Assembly: GCF_029227915.1 (NCBI RefSeq)
Contig: NC_079879.1
Location: forward strand, 29,456,501-29,520,500
Length of the DNA: 64,000 bases
Direction of reading: 5' to 3'
DNA from: Hydractinia symbiolongicarpus
Taxonomy: Eukaryota > Cnidaria > Hydrozoa > Anthoathecata > Hydractiniidae
Both the position numbers and the translations under genes were made by a program. The notes under the pieces are model-generated. The model did not search any database. It had not been told where the DNA came from and saw nothing but the letters and a program-made list of their open reading frames with translations. Positions 23,507 to 36,800 of this stretch are shown piece after piece (position 1 is the first letter of the stretch; the number at the start of each line of letters is the position of its first letter).

Positions 23507-26500
23507 TTTATTCAGCGTCTCATTAAAAATGAAAACATTTTTAAAAACTACAAGTCTCATGCGTTTTAGTGCTGAAAAAATAATTTAAAAAATCGTTCGG
23601 GAAATGAGTTTACTCCCTGGGTACTTTCTTTGTATACTTTTGACTATACGGGCCGAGTCCGGGATTTACGGGAAATCGCGGATTTTTGTTTGCCGGCGGT
23701 TAAACTTCTTTTATTCAGCGTCTTATCAAAAATGAAAACATTTTTGAAAACTACAAGTCTCATGCGTTTTAGTGGTGAAAAGATAATTTAAAAAATCGTT
23801 TTGGAAATGGGTTTACTCGCAGGGTACTTTCTTTGTATACATTCGACTATACGGGCTAAGACCGGGATTTACGGGAAATCGCGGGTTTTCGTTTGCCGGC
23901 GATTAAACCGCTTTCATTAAGCGTCTCATCAAAAATGAAAACATTTCTGAAAACTACAAGTCTCATCCGTTTTAGTGGTGAAAAAATAATTTAAAAAATC
24001 GTTCGGGAAATGAGTTTACTCACAGGGTACTTTCTTTGTATACATTCGACTATACGGGCCAAGCCCGGGATTTACGGGAAATCGCGGGTTTTCGTTTGCC
24101 GGCGATTAAAATTTTTTCATCAAGCTTCTCATCAAAAATGAAAACATTTTTGAAAACTACAAGTCTCATGCGTTTTAGTGGTAAAAAAAAAAATTAAAAA
24201 ATCGTTCGGAAAATGAGTTTACTCCCTGGCTACTTTCTTTGTATACATTCGACTATACGGGCCAAGCCCGGGATTTACGGGAAATCGCGGGATTTTGTTT
24301 GCCGGCGATTAAACCTCTTTCATTAAATGTTTCATCAAAAATGAAAACATTTTTAAAAACTACAAGTCTCATGCGTTTTAGTGGTGAAAAAATAATTTAA
24401 AAAATCGTTGGGGAAATGAGTTTACTCGCTGGGTACTTTCTTTGTATACTTTGGACTATACGGGCCGAGTCCGGCATTTACGGGAAATCGCAGGTTTTTG
24501 ATTGCCGGCGATTAAACTTCTTTTATTCAGCGTCTCATCAAAAATGAAAACAATTTTAAAAACTACAAGTCTCATGCGTTTTAGTGGTGAAAAAATAATT
24601 TAAAAATTCGTTCGGGAAATAAGTTTACTCACTGGGTACTTTCCTTGTATACTTTTGACTATACGGGCCGAGTCCGGGATTTACGGGAAATCGCGGGTTT
24701 TTGTTTGCCGGCGATTAAACTTCTTATATTCAGCGTCTCATCAAAAATGAAAACATTTTTGAAAACTTCAAGTCTCATGCGTTTTAGTGGTGAAAAAATA
24801 ATTTAAAAAATCGTTCTGGAAATGAGTTTACTCCCTGGGTACTTTCTTTGTATACTTTTGACTATACGGGCCGAGTCCGGGATTTACGGGAAATCGCAGG
24901 TTTTCGTTTGCCGGCGATTAAACTTCTTTTATTCAGCGTCTCATCAAAAATAAAAACATTTTTGAAAACTACAAGTCCATGCGTTTTAGTGGTGAAAAAA
25001 TAATTTAAAAAATCGTTCGGGAAATGAGTTTACTCCCTGGGTACATTCTTTGTATACTTTTGACTATACGGGCCAAGGCGGGATTTACGGGAAATCGCGG
25101 GTTTTCGTTTGCCGGTGATTAAACTTCTTTTATTCAGCGCCTCATCAAAAATGAAAACATTTTTAAAAACTACAAGTCTCATGCGTTTTAGTGGTTAAAA
25201 AATAATTTAAAAAATCCTTCGGGAAATGAGTTTACTCCCTGGGTACTTTCTTTGTATACTTTTGACTATACGGGCCGAGTCAAGGATTTACGGGAAATCG
25301 CGGATTTTAGTTTGCCGGCGATTAAACCACTTTCATTAAGCGTCTCATCAAAAATGAAAACATTTCTAAAAAATTCAAGTCTCATGCGTTTTAGTGGTGA
25401 AAAAATAATTTAAAAAATCGTTCTGGAAATGAGTTTACTCCCTGGGTACTTTCTTTGTGTACTTTTGACTATAAGGGCCGAGTCCGGGATTTACGGGAAA
25501 TCGCAGGTTTTCGTTTGCCGGCGATTAAACTTTTTTTATTCAGCGTCTAATCAAAAATAAAAACATTTTTGAAAACTACAAGTCCATGCGTTTTAGTGGA
25601 GAAAAAATAATTTAAAAAATCGTTCGGGAAATGAGTTTACTCCCTGGGTACTTTCTTTGTATACTTTTGACTATACGAGCCAAGCCCGGGATTTACGGGA
25701 AATCGCGGGTTTTCGTTTGCCGGCGATTAAACTTTTTTTATTCAGCGTCTCATTAAAAATGAAAACATTTTTAAAAACTACAAGTCTTATGCGTTTTAGT
25801 GATGAAAAAATAATTTAAAAAATCTATCTGGAAATGAGTTTACTCACAGGGTACTTTCATTGTATACATTCGACTATACGGGCCAAGCCCGGGATTTACG
25901 GGAAATCGCAGGTTTTCGTTTGCCGGCGATTAAACTTCTTTTATTCAGCGTCTCACCAAAAATGAAAACATTTTTGAAAACTACAAGTCCACGCGTTTTA
26001 GTGGTGAAAAAAAAATTTAAAAAATAGTTCGGGAAATGAGTTTACTCCCTGGGTACTTTCTTTGTATACTTTTGACTATACGAGCCAAGCCCGAGATTTA
26101 CGGGAAATCGCGGGTTTTCGTTTGCCGGCGATTAAACTTTTTTTATTCAGCGTCTCATTAAAAATGAAAACATTTTTAAAAACTACAAGTCTTATGCGTT
26201 TTAGTGGTGAAAAAATAATTTAAAAAATCTTTCTGGAAATGAGTTTACTCACAGGGTACTTTCATTGTATACATTCGACTATACGGGCCAAGCCCGGGAT
26301 TTACGGGAAATCGCAGGTTTTCGTTTGCCGGCGATTAAACTTCTTTTATTCAGCGTCTCACCAAAAATGAAAACAGTTTTGAAAACTACAAGTCCACGCG
26401 TTTTAGTGGTGAAAAAAAAATTTAAAAAATCGTTCGGGAAATGAGTTTACTCCCTGGGTACTTTCTTTGTATACTTTTGACTATACGAGCCAAGCCCGAG

Positions 26501-29500
26501 ATTTACGGGAAATCGCGGGTTTTCGTTTGCCGGCGATTAAACTTTTTTTATTCAGCGTCTCATTAAAAATGAAAACATTTTTAAAAACTACAAGTCTTAT
26601 GCGTTTTAGTGGTGAAAAAATAATTTAAAAAATCTTTCTGGAAATGAGTTTACTCACAGGGTACTTTCATTGTATACATTCGACTATACGGGCCAAGCCC
26701 GAGATTTACGGGAAATCGCAGGTTTTCGTTTGCCGGCGATTAAACTTCTTTTATTCAGCGTCTCATCAAAAATGAAAACATTTTTGAAAACTACAAGTCC
26801 ATGCGTTTTAGTGGTTAAAAAGAAATTTAAAAAATCGTTCGGGAAATGAGTTTACTCCCTGGGTACTTTCTTTGTATACTTTTGACTATACGAGCCAAGC
26901 CCGGGATTTACGGGAAATCGCGGGTTTTTGTTTGCCGGCGATTAAACCTCTTTCATTAAGCGTCTCATCAAAAATGAAAACATTTTTGAAAACTAAGAGT
27001 CTCATGCGTTTTAGTGGTGAAAAAATAATTTAAAAAATCGTTCGGGAAATGAGTTAACTCCCTGGGTACTTTCTTTGTATACTTTTGACTATACGGGCCG
27101 AGTCCGGGATTTACGGGAAATCGCGGATTTTTGTTTGCCGGCGATTAAACTCCTTTTATTCAGCGTCTCATCAAAAATGAAAACATTTTTGAAAACTACA
27201 AGTCTCATGCGTTTTAGTGGTGAAAAGATAATTTAAAAAATCGTTTTGGAAATGAGTTTACTCCCTGGGTACTTTCTTTGTATACTTTTGACTATACGAG
27301 CCAAGCCCGAGATTTACGGGAGATCGCGGGTTTTCGTTTGCCGGCGATTAAACTTTTTTTATTCAGCGTCTCATTAAAAATGAAAACATTTTTAAAAACT
27401 ACAAGTCTTATGCGTTTTAGTGGTGAAAAAATAATTTAAAAAATCTTTCTGGAAATGAGTTTACTCACAGGGTACTTTCATTGTATACATTCGACTATAC
27501 GGGCCAAGCCCGGGATTTACGGGAAATCGCAGGTTTTCGTTTGCCGGCGATTAAACTTCTTTTATTCAGCGTCTCATCAAAAATGAAAACATTTTTGAAA
27601 ACTACAAGTCCATGCGTTTTAGTGGTGAAAAAAAAAATTAAAAAATCGTTCGGGAAATGAGTTTACTCCCTGGGTACTTTCTTTGTATACTTTTGACTAT
27701 ACGAGCCAAGCCCGGGATTTACGGGAAATCGCGGGTTTTCGTTTGCCGGCGATTAAACCTCTTTCATCAAGCGTCTCATCAAAAATGAAAACATTTTTTA
27801 AAACTAAAAGTCTCATGCGTTTTAGTGGTGAAAAAATAATTTAAAAAATCGTTCGGGAAATGAGTTAACTCCCTGGGTACTTTCTTTGTATACTTTTGAC
27901 TATACGGGCCGAGTCCGGGATTTACGGGAAATCGCGGATTTTTGTTTGCCGGCGATTAAACTCCTTTTATTCAGCGTCTCATCAAAAATGAAAACATTTT
28001 TGAAAACTACAAGTCTCATGCGTTTTAGTGGTGAAAAGATAATTTAAAAAATCGTTTTGGAAATGGGTTTACTCACAGGGTACTTTCTTTGTATACATTC
28101 GACTATACGCGCTAAGACCGGGATTTACGGGAAATCGCGGGTTTTCGTTTGCCGGCGATTAAACCACTTTCATTAAGCGTCTCATCAAAAATGAAAACAT
28201 TTCTGAAAACTACAAGTCTCATCCGTTTTAGTGGTGAAAAAATAATTTAAAAAATCGTTCGGGAAATGAGTTTACTCACAGGGTACTTTCTTTGTATACA
28301 TTCGACTATACGTGCCAAGCCCGGGATTTACGGGAAATCGCGGGTTTTCGTTTGCCGGCGATTAAACTTCTTTCATTAAGCTTCTCATCAAAAATGAAAA
28401 CATTTTTGAAAACTACAAGTCTCATGCGTTTTAGTGGTGAAAAAATAATTTAAAAAATCGTTCGGGAAATGAGTTTACTCCCTGGGTACTTTCTTTGTAT
28501 ACTTTGGACTATACGGGCCGAGTCCGGGATTTACGGGAAATCGCATGTTTTCGATTGCCGGCGATTAAACTTCTTTTATTTAGCGTCTCATCAAAAATGA
28601 AAACAATTTTAAAAACTACAAGTCTCATGCGTTTTAGTGGTGAAAAAATAATTTAAAAATTCGTTCGGGAAATAAGTTTACTTACTGGGTACTTTCCTTG
28701 TATACTTTTGACTATACGGGCTGAGTCCGGGATTTACGGGAAATCGCGGGTTTTCGTTTGCCGGCGATTAAACTTCTTATATTCAGCGTCTCATCAAAAA
28801 TGAAAACATTTTTGAAAACTGCAAGTCTCATCCGTTTTAGTGGTGAAAAAATAATTTAAGAAATCGTTCGGGAAATGAGTTTACTCACAGGGTACTTTCT
28901 TTGTATACTTTTGACTATACGGGCCAAGCCGGGATTTACGGGAAATCGCGGGTTTTCGTTTGCCGGCGATTAAACTTCTTTTATTCAGCGTCTCATCAAA
29001 AATGAAAACATTTTTGAAAACTACAAGTCCATGCGTTTTAGTGGTGAAAAAAAAATTTAAAAAATCGTTCGGGAAATGAGTTTACTCCCTGGGTACTTTC
29101 TTTGTATACTTTTGACTATACGAGCCAAGCCCGGGATTTACGGGAAATCGCGGGTTTTCGTTTGCCGGCGATTAAACCTCTTTCATTAAGCGTCTCATCA
29201 AAAATGAAAACATTTTTGAAAACTACAAGTCTTATGCGTTTTAGTGGTGAAAAAATAATTTAAAAAATCGTTCGGGAAATGAGTTAACTCCCTGGGTACT
29301 TTCTTTGTATACTTTTGACTATACGGGCCGAGTCCGGGATTTACGGGAAATCGCGGATTTTTGTTTGCCGGCGATTAAACTCCTTTTATTCAGCGTCTCA
29401 TCAAAAATGAAAACATTTTTGAAAACTACAAGTCTCATGCGTTTTAGTGGTGAAAAGATAATTTAAAAAATCGTTTTGGAAATGGGTTTACTCACAGGGT

Positions 29501-30802
29501 ACTTTCTTTGTATACATTCGACTATACGGGCTAAGACTGGGATTTACGGGAAATCGCGGGTTTTCGTTTGCCGGCGATTAAACCACTTTCATTAAGCGTC
29601 TCATCAAAAATGAAAACATTTCTAAAAACTACAAGTCTCATCCGTTTTAGTGGTGAAAAAAAAATTTAAAAAATCGTTCGGGAAATGAGTTTACTCACAG
29701 GGTACTTTCTTTGTATACATTCGACTATACGTGCCAAGCCCGGGATTTACGGGAAATCGCGGGTTTTCGTTTGCCGGCGATTAAACTTCTTTCATTAAGC
29801 TTCTCATCAAAAATGAAAACATTTTTGAAAACTACAAGTCTCATGCGTTTTAGTGGTGAAAAAATAATTTAAAAAATCGTTCGGGAAATGAGTTTACTCC
29901 CTGGGTACTTTCTTTGTATACTTTGGACTATACGGGCCGAGTCCGGGATTTACGGGAAATCGCAGGTTTTCGATTGCCGGCGATTAAACTTCTTTTATTT
30001 AGCGTCTCATCAAAAATGAAAACAATTTTAAAAACTACAAGTCTCATGCATTTTAGTGGTGAAAAAATATTTTAAAAATTCGTTCGGGAAATAAGTTTAC
30101 TCACTGGGTACTTTCCTTGTATACTTTTGACTATACGGGCTGAGTCCGGGATTTACGGGAAATCGCGGGTTTTCGTTTGCCGGCGATTAAACTTCTTATA
30201 TTCAGCGTCTCATCAAAAATGAAAACATTTTTGAAAACTGCAAGTCTCATCCGTTTTAGTGGTGAAAAAATAATTTAAGAAATCGTTCGGGAAATGAGTT
30301 TACTCACAGGGTACTTTCTTTGTATACTTTTGACTATCAGGCCAAGCCGGGATTTACGGGAAATCGCAGGTTTTCGTTTGCCGGCGATTAAACTTCTTTT
30401 ATTCAGCGTCTCATCAAAAATGAAAACATTTTTAAAAACTACAAGTCTTATGCGTTTTAGTGGTGAAAAAATAATTTAAAAAATCGTTCGGGAAATGAGT
30501 TTACTCCCTGGGTACTTTCTTTGTATACTTTTGACTATACGGGCCGAGTCCGGGATTTACGGGAAATCGCAGGTTTTCGTTTGCCGGCGATTAAACTTCT
30601 TTTATTCAGCGTCTAATCAAAAATAAAAACATTTTTGAAAACTACAAGTCCATGCGTTTTAGTGGTGAAAAAATAATTTAAAAAATCGTTCGGGAAATGA
30701 GTTTACTCCCTGGGTACTTTCTTTGTATACTTTTGACTATACGGGCCAAGCCCGGGATTTACGGGAAATCGCGGGTTTTTGTTTGCCGGCGATTAAACTT
30801 CT
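23507..30802 (+). repeat. 36-monomer higher-order repeat, copy 1 (7,296 bp)
   Basis: From about 23,507 the sequence recurs at a constant offset of 7,296 bp (36 monomers). Paired markers include GTGCTGAAAA 23,571/30,867, TTCATCAAGCTTCTC 24,116/31,412, CATTAAATGTTTCATC 24,321/31,617, CAGCGCCTCATC 25,135/32,431 and AGTCCACGCG 25,987/33,283. Differences are rare: GGCGGTTAAAC/GGCGATTAAAC near 23,696, CTCGCTGGG/CTCCCTGGG near 24,427, TACGCGCTAAG/TACGGGCTAAG near 28,115, GTGATGAAA/GTGGTGAAA near 25,800. The 3' third contains two 7-monomer sub-units. Confidence 0.9.
27730..30430 (+). repeat. Two 7-monomer sub-units inside the 36-mer (about 1,419 bp each)
   Basis: GAGTTAACTCC at 27,862 and 29,281, and TATACGTGCCAAGCCC with CGTGCC at 28,311 and 29,730, both give a 1,419 bp spacing. 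The monomer order between is the same: GATAATTTAAAA, CTAAGACC/CTAAGACT core, ATCCGTTTTAG, TTAAGCTTCTC, TTTGGACTATAC, GGAAATAAG, TTTAAGAAATCG. The second sub-unit carries GACTATCAGGCC at about 30,334, where the first has GACTATACGGGCC, a 2-bp deletion plus change unique to this lineage. A third GAGTTAACTCC monomer at 27,052 shows partial earlier duplication. Confidence 0.82.
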
Positions 30803-33800
30803 TTTATTCAGCGTCTCATTAAAAATGAAAACATTTTTAAAAACTACAAGTCTCATGCGTTTTAGTGCTGAAAAAATAATTTAAAAAATCGTTCGGGAAA
30901 TGAGTTTACTCCCTGGGTACTTTCTTTGTATACTTTTGACTATACGGGCCGAGTCCGGGATTTACGGGAAATCGCGGATTTTTGTTTGCCGGCGATTAAA
31001 CTTCTTTTATTCAGCGTCTTATCAAAAATGAAAACATTTTTGAAAACTACAAGTCTCATGCGTTTTAGTGGTGAAAAGATAATTTAAAAAATCGTTTTGG
31101 AAATGGGTTTACTCGCAGGGTACTTTCTTTGTATACATTCGACTATACGGGCTAAGACCGGGATTTACGGGAAATCGCGGGTTTTCGTTTGCCGGCGATT
31201 AAACCGCTTTCATTAAGCGTCTCATCAAAAATGAAAACATTTCTGAAAACTACAAGTCTCATCCGTTTTAGTGGTGAAAAAATAATTTAAAAAATCGTTC
31301 GGGAAATGAGTTTACTCACAGGGTACTTTCTTTGTATACATTCGACTATACGGGCCAAGCCCGGGATTTACGGGAAATCGCGGGTTTTCGTTTGCCGGCG
31401 ATTAAAATTTTTTCATCAAGCTTCTCATCAAAAATGAAAACATTTTTGAAAACTACAAGTCTCATGCGTTTTAGTGGTAAAAAAAAAAATTAAAAAATCG
31501 TTCGGAAAATGAGTTTACTCCCTGGCTACTTTCTTTGTATACATTCGACTATACGGGCCAAGCCCGGGATTTACGGGAAATCGCGGGATTTTGTTTGCCG
31601 GCGATTAAACCTCTTTCATTAAATGTTTCATCAAAAATGAAAACATTTTTAAAAACTACAAGTCTCATGCGTTTTAGTGGTGAAAAAATAATTTAAAAAA
31701 TCGTTGGGGAAATGAGTTTACTCCCTGGGTACTTTCTTTGTATACTTTGGACTATACGGGCCGAGTCCGGGATTTACGGGAAATTGCAGGTTTTTGATTG
31801 CCGGCGATTAAACTTCTTTTATTCAGCGTCTCATCAAAAATGAAAACAATTTTAAAAACTACAAGTCTCATGCGTTTTAGTGGTGAAAAAATAATTTAAA
31901 AATTCGTTCGGGAAATAAGTTTACTCACTGGGTACTTTCCTTGTATACTTTTGACTATACGGGCCGAGTCCGGGATTTACGGGAAATCGCGGGTTTTTGT
32001 TTGCCGGCGATTAAACTTCTTATATTCAGCGTCTCATCAAAAATGAAAACATTTTTGAAAACTTCAAGTCTCATGCGTTTTAGTGGTGAAAAAATAATTT
32101 AAAAAATCGTTCTGGAAATGAGTTTACTCCCTGGGTACTTTCTTTGTATACTTTTGACTATACGGGCCGAGTCCGGGATTTACGGGAAATCGCAGGTTTT
32201 CGTTTGCCGGCGATTAAACTTCTTTTATTCAGCGTCTCATCAAAAATAAAAACATTTTTGAAAACTACAAGTCCATGCGTTTTAGTGGTGAAAAAATAAT
32301 TTAAAAAATCGTTCGGGAAATGAGTTTACTCCCTGGGTACATTCTTTGTATACTTTTGACTATACGGGCCAAGGCGGGATTTACGGGAAATCGCGGGTTT
32401 TCGTTTGCCGGTGATTAAACTTCTTTTATTCAGCGCCTCATCAAAAATGAAAACATTTTTAAAAACTACAAGTCTCATGCGTTTTAGTGGTTAAAAAATA
32501 ATTTAAAAAATCCTTCGGGAAATGAGTTTACTCCCTGGGTACTTTCTTTGTATACTTTTGACTATACGGGCCGAGTCAAGGATTTACGGGAAATCGCGGA
32601 TTTTAGTTTGCCGGCGATTAAACCACTTTCATTAAGCGTCTCATCAAAAATGAAAACATTTCTAAAAAATTCAAGTCTCATGCGTTTTAGTGGTGAAAAA
32701 ATAATTTAAAAAATCGTTCTGGAAATGAGTTTACTCCCTGGGTACTTTCTTTGTGTACTTTTGACTATAAGGGCCGAGTCCGGGATTTACGGGAAATCGC
32801 AGGTTTTCGTTTGCCGGCGATTAAACTTTTTTTATTCAGCGTCTAATCAAAAATAAAAACATTTTTGAAAACTACAAGTCCATGCGTTTTAGTGGAGAAA
32901 AAATAATTTAAAAAATCGTTCGGGAAATGAGTTTACTCCCTGGGTACTTTCTTTGTATACTTTTGACTATACGAGCCAAGCCCGGGATTTACGGGAAATC
33001 GCGGGTTTTCGTTTGCCGGCGATTAAACTTTTTTTATTCAGCGTCTCATTAAAAATGAAAACATTTTTAAAAACTACAAGTCTTATGCGTTTTAGTGGTG
33101 AAAAAATAATTTAAAAAATCTATCTGGAAATGAGTTTACTCACAGGGTACTTTCATTGTATACATTCGACTATACGGGCCAAGCCCGGGATTTACGGGAA
33201 ATCGCAGGTTTTCGTTTGCCGGCGATTAAACTTCTTTTATTCAGCGTCTCACCAAAAATGAAAACATTTTTGAAAACTACAAGTCCACGCGTTTTAGTGG
33301 TGAAAAAAAAATTTAAAAAATAGTTCGGGAAATGAGTTTACTCCCTGGGTACTTTCTTTGTATACTTTTGACTATACGAGCCAAGCCCGAGATTTACGGG
33401 AAATCGCGGGTTTTCGTTTGCCGGCGATTAAACTTTTTTTATTCAGCGTCTCATTAAAAATGAAAACATTTTTAAAAACTACAAGTCTTATGCGTTTTAG
33501 TGGTGAAAAAATAATTTAAAAAATCTTTCTGGAAATGAGTTTACTCACAGGGTACTTTCATTGTATACATTCGACTATACGGGCCAAGCCCGGGATTTAC
33601 GGGAAATCGCAGGTTTTCGTTTGCCGGCGATTAAACTTCTTTTATTCAGCGTCTCACCAAAAATGAAAACAGTTTTGAAAACTACAAGTCCACGCGTTTT
33701 AGTGGTGAAAAAAAAATTTAAAAAATCGTTCGGGAAATGAGTTTACTCCCTGGGTACTTTCTTTGTATACTTTTGACTATACGAGCCAAGCCCGAGATTT

Positions 33801-36800
33801 ACGGGAAATCGCGGGTTTTCGTTTGCCGGCGATTAAACTTTTTTTATTCAGCGTCTCATTAAAAATGAAAACATTTTTAAAAACTACAAGTCTTATGCGT
33901 TTTAGTGGTGAAAAAATAATTTAAAAAATCTTTCTGGAAATGAGTTTACTCACAGGGTACTTTCATTGTATACATTCGACTATACGGGCCAAGCCCGAGA
34001 TTTACGGGAAATCGCAGGTTTTCGTTTGCCGGCGATTAAACCTCTTTTATTCAGCGTCTCATCAAAAATGAAAACATTTTTGAAAACTACAAGTCCATGC
34101 GTTTTAGTGGTTAAAAAGAAATTTAAAAAATCGTTCGGGAAATGAGTTTACACCCTGGGTACTTTCTTTGTATACTTTTGACTATACGAGCCAAGCCCGG
34201 GATTTACGGGAAATCGCGGGTTTTTGTTTGCCGGCGATTAAACCTCTTTCATTAAGCGTCTCATCAAAAATGAAAACATTTTTGAAAACTAAGAGTCTCA
34301 TGCGTTTTAGTGGTGAAAAAATAATTTAAAAAATCGTTCGGGAAATGAGTTAACTCCCTGGGTACTTTCTTTGTATACTTTTGACTATACGGGCCGAGTC
34401 CGGGATTTACGGGAAATCGCGGATTTTTGTTTGCCGGCGATTAAACTCCTTTTATTCAGCGTCTCATCAAAAATGAAAACATTTTTGAAAACTACAAGTC
34501 TCATGCGTTTTAGTGGTGAAAAGATAATTTAAAAAATCGTTTTGGAAATGAGTTTACTCCCTGGGTACTTTCTTTGTATACTTTTGACTATACGAGCCAA
34601 GCCCGAGATTTACGGGAAATCGCGGGTTTTCGTTTGCCGGCGATTAAACTTTTTTTATTCAGCGTCTCATTAAAAATGAAAACATTTTTAAAAACTACAA
34701 GTCTTATGCGTTTTAGTGGTGAAAAAATAATTTAAAAAATCTTTCTGGAAATGAGTTTACTCACAGGGTACTTTCATTGTATACATTCGACTACACGGGC
34801 CAAGCCCGGGATTTACGGGAAATCGCAGGTTTTCGTTTGCCGGCGATTAAACTTCTTTTATTCAGCGTCTCATCAAAAATGAAAACATTTTTGAAAACTA
34901 CAAGTCCATGCGTTTTAGTGGTGAAAAAAAAAATTAAAAAATCGTTCGGGAAATGAGTTTACTCCCTGGGTACTTTCTTTGTATACTTTTGACTATACGA
35001 GCCAAGCCCGGGATTTACGGGAAATCGCGGGTTTTCGTTTGCCGGCGATTAAACCTCTTTCATCAAGCGTCTCATCAAAAATGAAAACATTTTTTAAAAC
35101 TAAAAGTCTCATGCGTTTTAGTGGTGAAAAAATAATTTAAAAAATCGTTCGGGAAATGAGTTAACTCCCTGGGTACTTTCTTTGTATACTTTTGACTATA
35201 CGGGCCGAGTCCGGGATTTACGGGAAATCGCGGATTTTTGTTTGCCGGCGATTAAACTCCTTTTATTCAGCGTCTCATCAAAAATGAAAACATTTTTGAA
35301 AACTACAAGTCTCATGCGTTTTAGTGGTGAAAAGATAATTTAAAAAATCGTTTTGGAAATGGGTTTACTCACAGGGTACTTTCTTTGTATACATTCGACT
35401 ATACGGGCTAAGACCGGGATTTACGGGAAATCGCGGGTTTTCGTTTGCCGGCGATTAAACCACTTTCATTAAGCGTCTCATCAAAAATGAAAACATTTCT
35501 GAAAACTACAAGTCTCATCCGTTTTAGTGGTGAAAAAATAATTTAAAAAATCGTTCGGGAAATGAGTTTACTCACAGGGTACTTTCTTTGTATACATTCG
35601 ACTATACGTGCCAAGCCCGGGATTTACGGGAAATCGCGGGTTTTCGTTTGCCGGCGATTAAACTTCTTTCATTAAGCTTCTCATCAAAAATGAAAACATT
35701 TTTGAAAACTACAAGTCTCATGCGTTTTAGTGGTGAAAAAATAATTTAAAAAATCGTTCGGGAAATGAGTTTACTCCCTGGGTACTTTCTTTGTATACTT
35801 TGGACTATACGGGCCGAGTCCGGGATTTACGGGAAATCGCAGGTTTTCGATTGCCGGCGATTAAACTTCTTTTATTTAGCGTCTCATCAAAAATGAAAAC
35901 AATTTTAAAAACTACAAGTCTCATGCGTTTTAGTGGTGAAAAAATAATTTAAAAATTCGTTCGGGAAATAAGTTTACTTACTGGGTACTTTCCTTGTATA
36001 CTTTTGACTATACGGGCTGAGTCCGGGATTTACGGGAAATCGCGGGTTTTCGTTTGCCGGCGATTAAACTTCTTATATTCAGCGTCTCATCAAAAATGAA
36101 AACATTTTTGAAAACTGCAAGTCTCATCCGTTTTAGTGGTGAAAAAATAATTTAAGAAATCGTTCGGGAAATGAGTTTACTCACAGGGTACTTTCTTTGT
36201 ATACTTTTGACTATACGGGCCAAGCCGGGATTTACGGGAAATCGCGGGTTTTCGTTTGCCGGCGATTAAACTTCTTTTATTCAGCGTCTCATCAAAAATG
36301 AAAACATTTTTGAAAACTACAAGTCCATGCGTTTTAGTGGTGAAAAAAAAATTTAAAAAATCGTTCGGGAAATGAGTTTACTCCCTGGGTACTTTCTTTG
36401 TATACTTTTGACTATACGAGCCAAGCCCGGGATTTACGGGAAATCGCGGGTTTTCGTTTGCCGGCGATTAAACCTCTTTCATTAAGCGTCTCATCAAAAA
36501 TGAAAACATTTTTGAAAACTAAAAGTCTCATGCGTTTTAGTGGTGAAAAAATAATTTAAAAAATCGTTCGGGAAATGAGTTAACTCCCTGGGTACTTTCT
36601 TTGTATACTTTTGACTATACGGGCCGAGTCCGGGATTTACGGGAAATCGCGGATTTTTGTTTGCCGGCGATTAAACTCCTTTTATTCAGCGTCTCATCAA
36701 AAATGAAAACATTTTTGAAAACTACAAGTCTCATGCGTTTTAGTGGTGAAAAGATAATTTAAAAAATCGTTTTGGAAATGGGTTTACTCACAGGGTACTT

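Larger units (their letters stand above)
23160..23580 (+). repeat. 2-monomer tandem duplication carrying TTTTAGTGCTGAAAA
   Basis: The unusual GTGCTGAAAA variant (instead of GTGGTGAAAA) occurs at 23,165 and 23,571, 406 bp apart, within matching dimers. The same variant recurs at 30,867, marking the next 36-mer copy. Confidence 0.72.

Noticed and set aside
23571-30867. The 36-mer and 29-mer duplications as pure assembly artefacts
   Set aside because: Copies carry private substitutions and whole-monomer differences (for example the missing monomer at 37,320 and the eight-monomer change at 9,779), which a simple assembly duplication would not create. Confirmation by long reads is still needed.
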